6,240 bases of DNA from Planctomycetota bacterium. GTDB taxonomy: Bacteria > Planctomycetota > Phycisphaerae > Phycisphaerales > SM1A02. The notes beneath the pieces were generated by a model. It was not told the DNA's origin. It searched no databases and saw only the letters and a program-made list of their open reading frames with translations. The position numbers and the translations under genes were made by a program. Shown here one piece after another: positions 5,465-6,240 of the stretch (position 1 is the first letter of the stretch; each line of letters starts with the position of its first letter). The stretch spans positions 1 through 6,240 of the forward strand of contig RFOC01000123.1 of NCBI GenBank assembly GCA_009926815.1, given 5' to 3'.

Positions 5465-6240
5465 GGCGCGCCACGCGTCGAATCGCTTCCACGGCCAGGC
5501 GTTCACGCAGCGATCCGCGGTGAGTCCGCCGCGGCGGCCGGTGAGCACGCCGAAGCGAAGCAGGTCCAGGTTGTCGAGCGCGTGCGCGTCGGTGTTGATG
5601 CTGATCGCGCAGCCCGCACCGAGTGCCGCGTGCACCAGCTGGTCGCGCAGGTCGAGGCGGTGGGGGTTGGCGTTGATCTCCATGGCCACCTGCGCCTTCG
5701 CGGCGGCCTTGAACAGCGCGGCCCAGTCGGGCTCGAGTCCCGGACGGCCGCCCAGCATGCGGCCGCTGGGATGCCCGATCACGTGCACGAATGGGTTCTC
5801 GATGGCAGCCAGCAGCCGCGCGGTGGCGGCGGCGGGCTCCTGCTTCAGGGCGGTGTGCGGGCTGGCCACCACCCAGTCGAGCTGCCGCAGGATGTCGTCG
5901 GGGTAATCCAGCCGACCGTCGGCCAGGATGTCGACCTCGCTGCCGGCCAGCGCATGAATGCCGCCCACGCGCTTGCCCGCTGCGCGCACGGCCTGCGCGT
6001 GCTCAATCAGGCGTTCCGCGCTGAGCCCGTTCGCCTGCGCACTGCTGCGGCTGTGATCGGTGATCGCGATGCAGTCGAAGCCGCGGCGCTTCGCCTCGCC
6101 GATCATCTCCTCGATGCTGCAGAAGCCGTCGCTGGCGGTGGTGTGGCAGTGCAGCTCGCGGCGGATGTCGGCGATCTCGATGAGCCCCGCGGGCGGTGCG
6201 GCGAGTTCCTGCCGTGCCTCGCGCAGCTCGGGCGGCAGGA
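5450..6240 (-). CDS. polX: DNA polymerase/3'-5' exonuclease PolX, C-terminal PHP domain (partial)
   Basis: This is the C-terminal part of bacterial family X DNA polymerase, a repair polymerase with a PHP-type metal-dependent exonuclease domain. 262 residues are visible; the polymerase-beta-like N-terminal region lies past the right edge. The fragment begins with LPPELREAR, the PolX linker just before the PHP domain. All nine expected PHP metal-ligand positions appear to be filled, in visible-fragment numbering: His30 and His32 (ELHCHTTASDG), Asp37, His62 (AITDHS), Glu101 (AGSEVDIL), His128 (VVASPH), His156 (VIGHPSG), and Asp217 and His219 (INTDAH). The exonuclease should therefore be active. 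An ATG at 6106 lies inside the domain, after the first two histidines, and is not the true start. The stop TAG (5452-5450) falls within the end of the convergent membrane-protein gene. A stand-alone PHP phosphoesterase is the alternative, but the PPELRE linker favours PolX. Confidence 0.93.
   Translation of the reverse strand, partial: LPPELREARQELAAPPAGLIEIADIRRELHCHTTASDGFCSIEEMIGEAKRRGFDCIAITDHSRSSAQANGLSAERLIEHAQAVRAAGKRVGGIHALAGSEVDILADGRLDYPDDILRQLDWVVASPHTALKQEPAAATARLLAAIENPFVHVIGHPSGRMLGGRPGLEPDWAALFKAAAKAQVAMEINANPHRLDLRDQLVHAALGAGCAISINTDAHALDNLDLLRFGVLTGRRGGLTADRCVNAWPWKRFDAWRASRGR

Noticed and set aside
1..6240. Mobile element, CRISPR array, tRNA or rRNA, or a defence system
   Set aside because: No repeats with spacers, transposase motifs, terminal inverted repeats or structured RNA signatures were seen. 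The genes are mostly housekeeping and continuous.

Overview
The window is a gene-dense stretch of high-GC bacterial chromosome made almost entirely of housekeeping genes. The gene set and protein styles suggest a planctomycete, probably near Phycisphaerae. The indicators are a five-helix cytochrome b558-type SdhC with an FrdA/SdhA-like flavoprotein, a DUF1844 protein, a SurA-like lipoprotein with a decayed parvulin domain, and a PHP-domain PolX. This placement rests on family knowledge, not on a search.

Layout. Bases 1-1565 (minus strand) hold a compact respiratory operon read right to left: a DUF1844 protein (1092-1565), the succinate dehydrogenase cytochrome b subunit sdhC (188-1054), and the first 63 codons of sdhA (1-191), which runs off the left edge. 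The sdhC and sdhA genes overlap in a GTGA motif. A 69-base divergent spacer separates this operon from a plus-strand lipoprotein of the SurA/parvulin type (1635-2915). That gene ends tail-to-tail, 6 bases from the minus-strand YraN/UPF0102 nuclease-fold gene (2922-3314). A 73-base divergent spacer then leads to a plus-strand pair: a class I glutamine amidotransferase (3388-4136), which is split by a one-base frameshift near 3580-3583, and, 20 bases later, an unrecognised protein with a zinc-ribbon-like N-terminus and three or four membrane segments (4157-5464). The last gene, on the minus strand, is the C-terminal PHP domain of DNA polymerase X (5450-6240, N-terminal part beyond the window). 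It overlaps the preceding gene by 15 bases, tail-to-tail.

Functionally the left part is membrane respiration: SdhC anchors SdhA, and SdhB is presumably beyond SdhA. The middle is envelope protein folding and a putative nucleic-acid enzyme. The right part is an amidotransferase of unknown acceptor, an orphan membrane protein, and DNA repair. No tRNA, rRNA, CRISPR array, insertion sequence or long repeat was seen. No gene-free stretch exceeds 73 bases. The points most worth a second look are the frameshifted amidotransferase, the orphan zinc-ribbon membrane protein with looser codon use, the parvulin-like lipoprotein that has lost the usual catalytic histidines, and -10-like hexamers placed so close to start codons that leaderless transcripts are possible. 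I found no convincing new multi-gene system.
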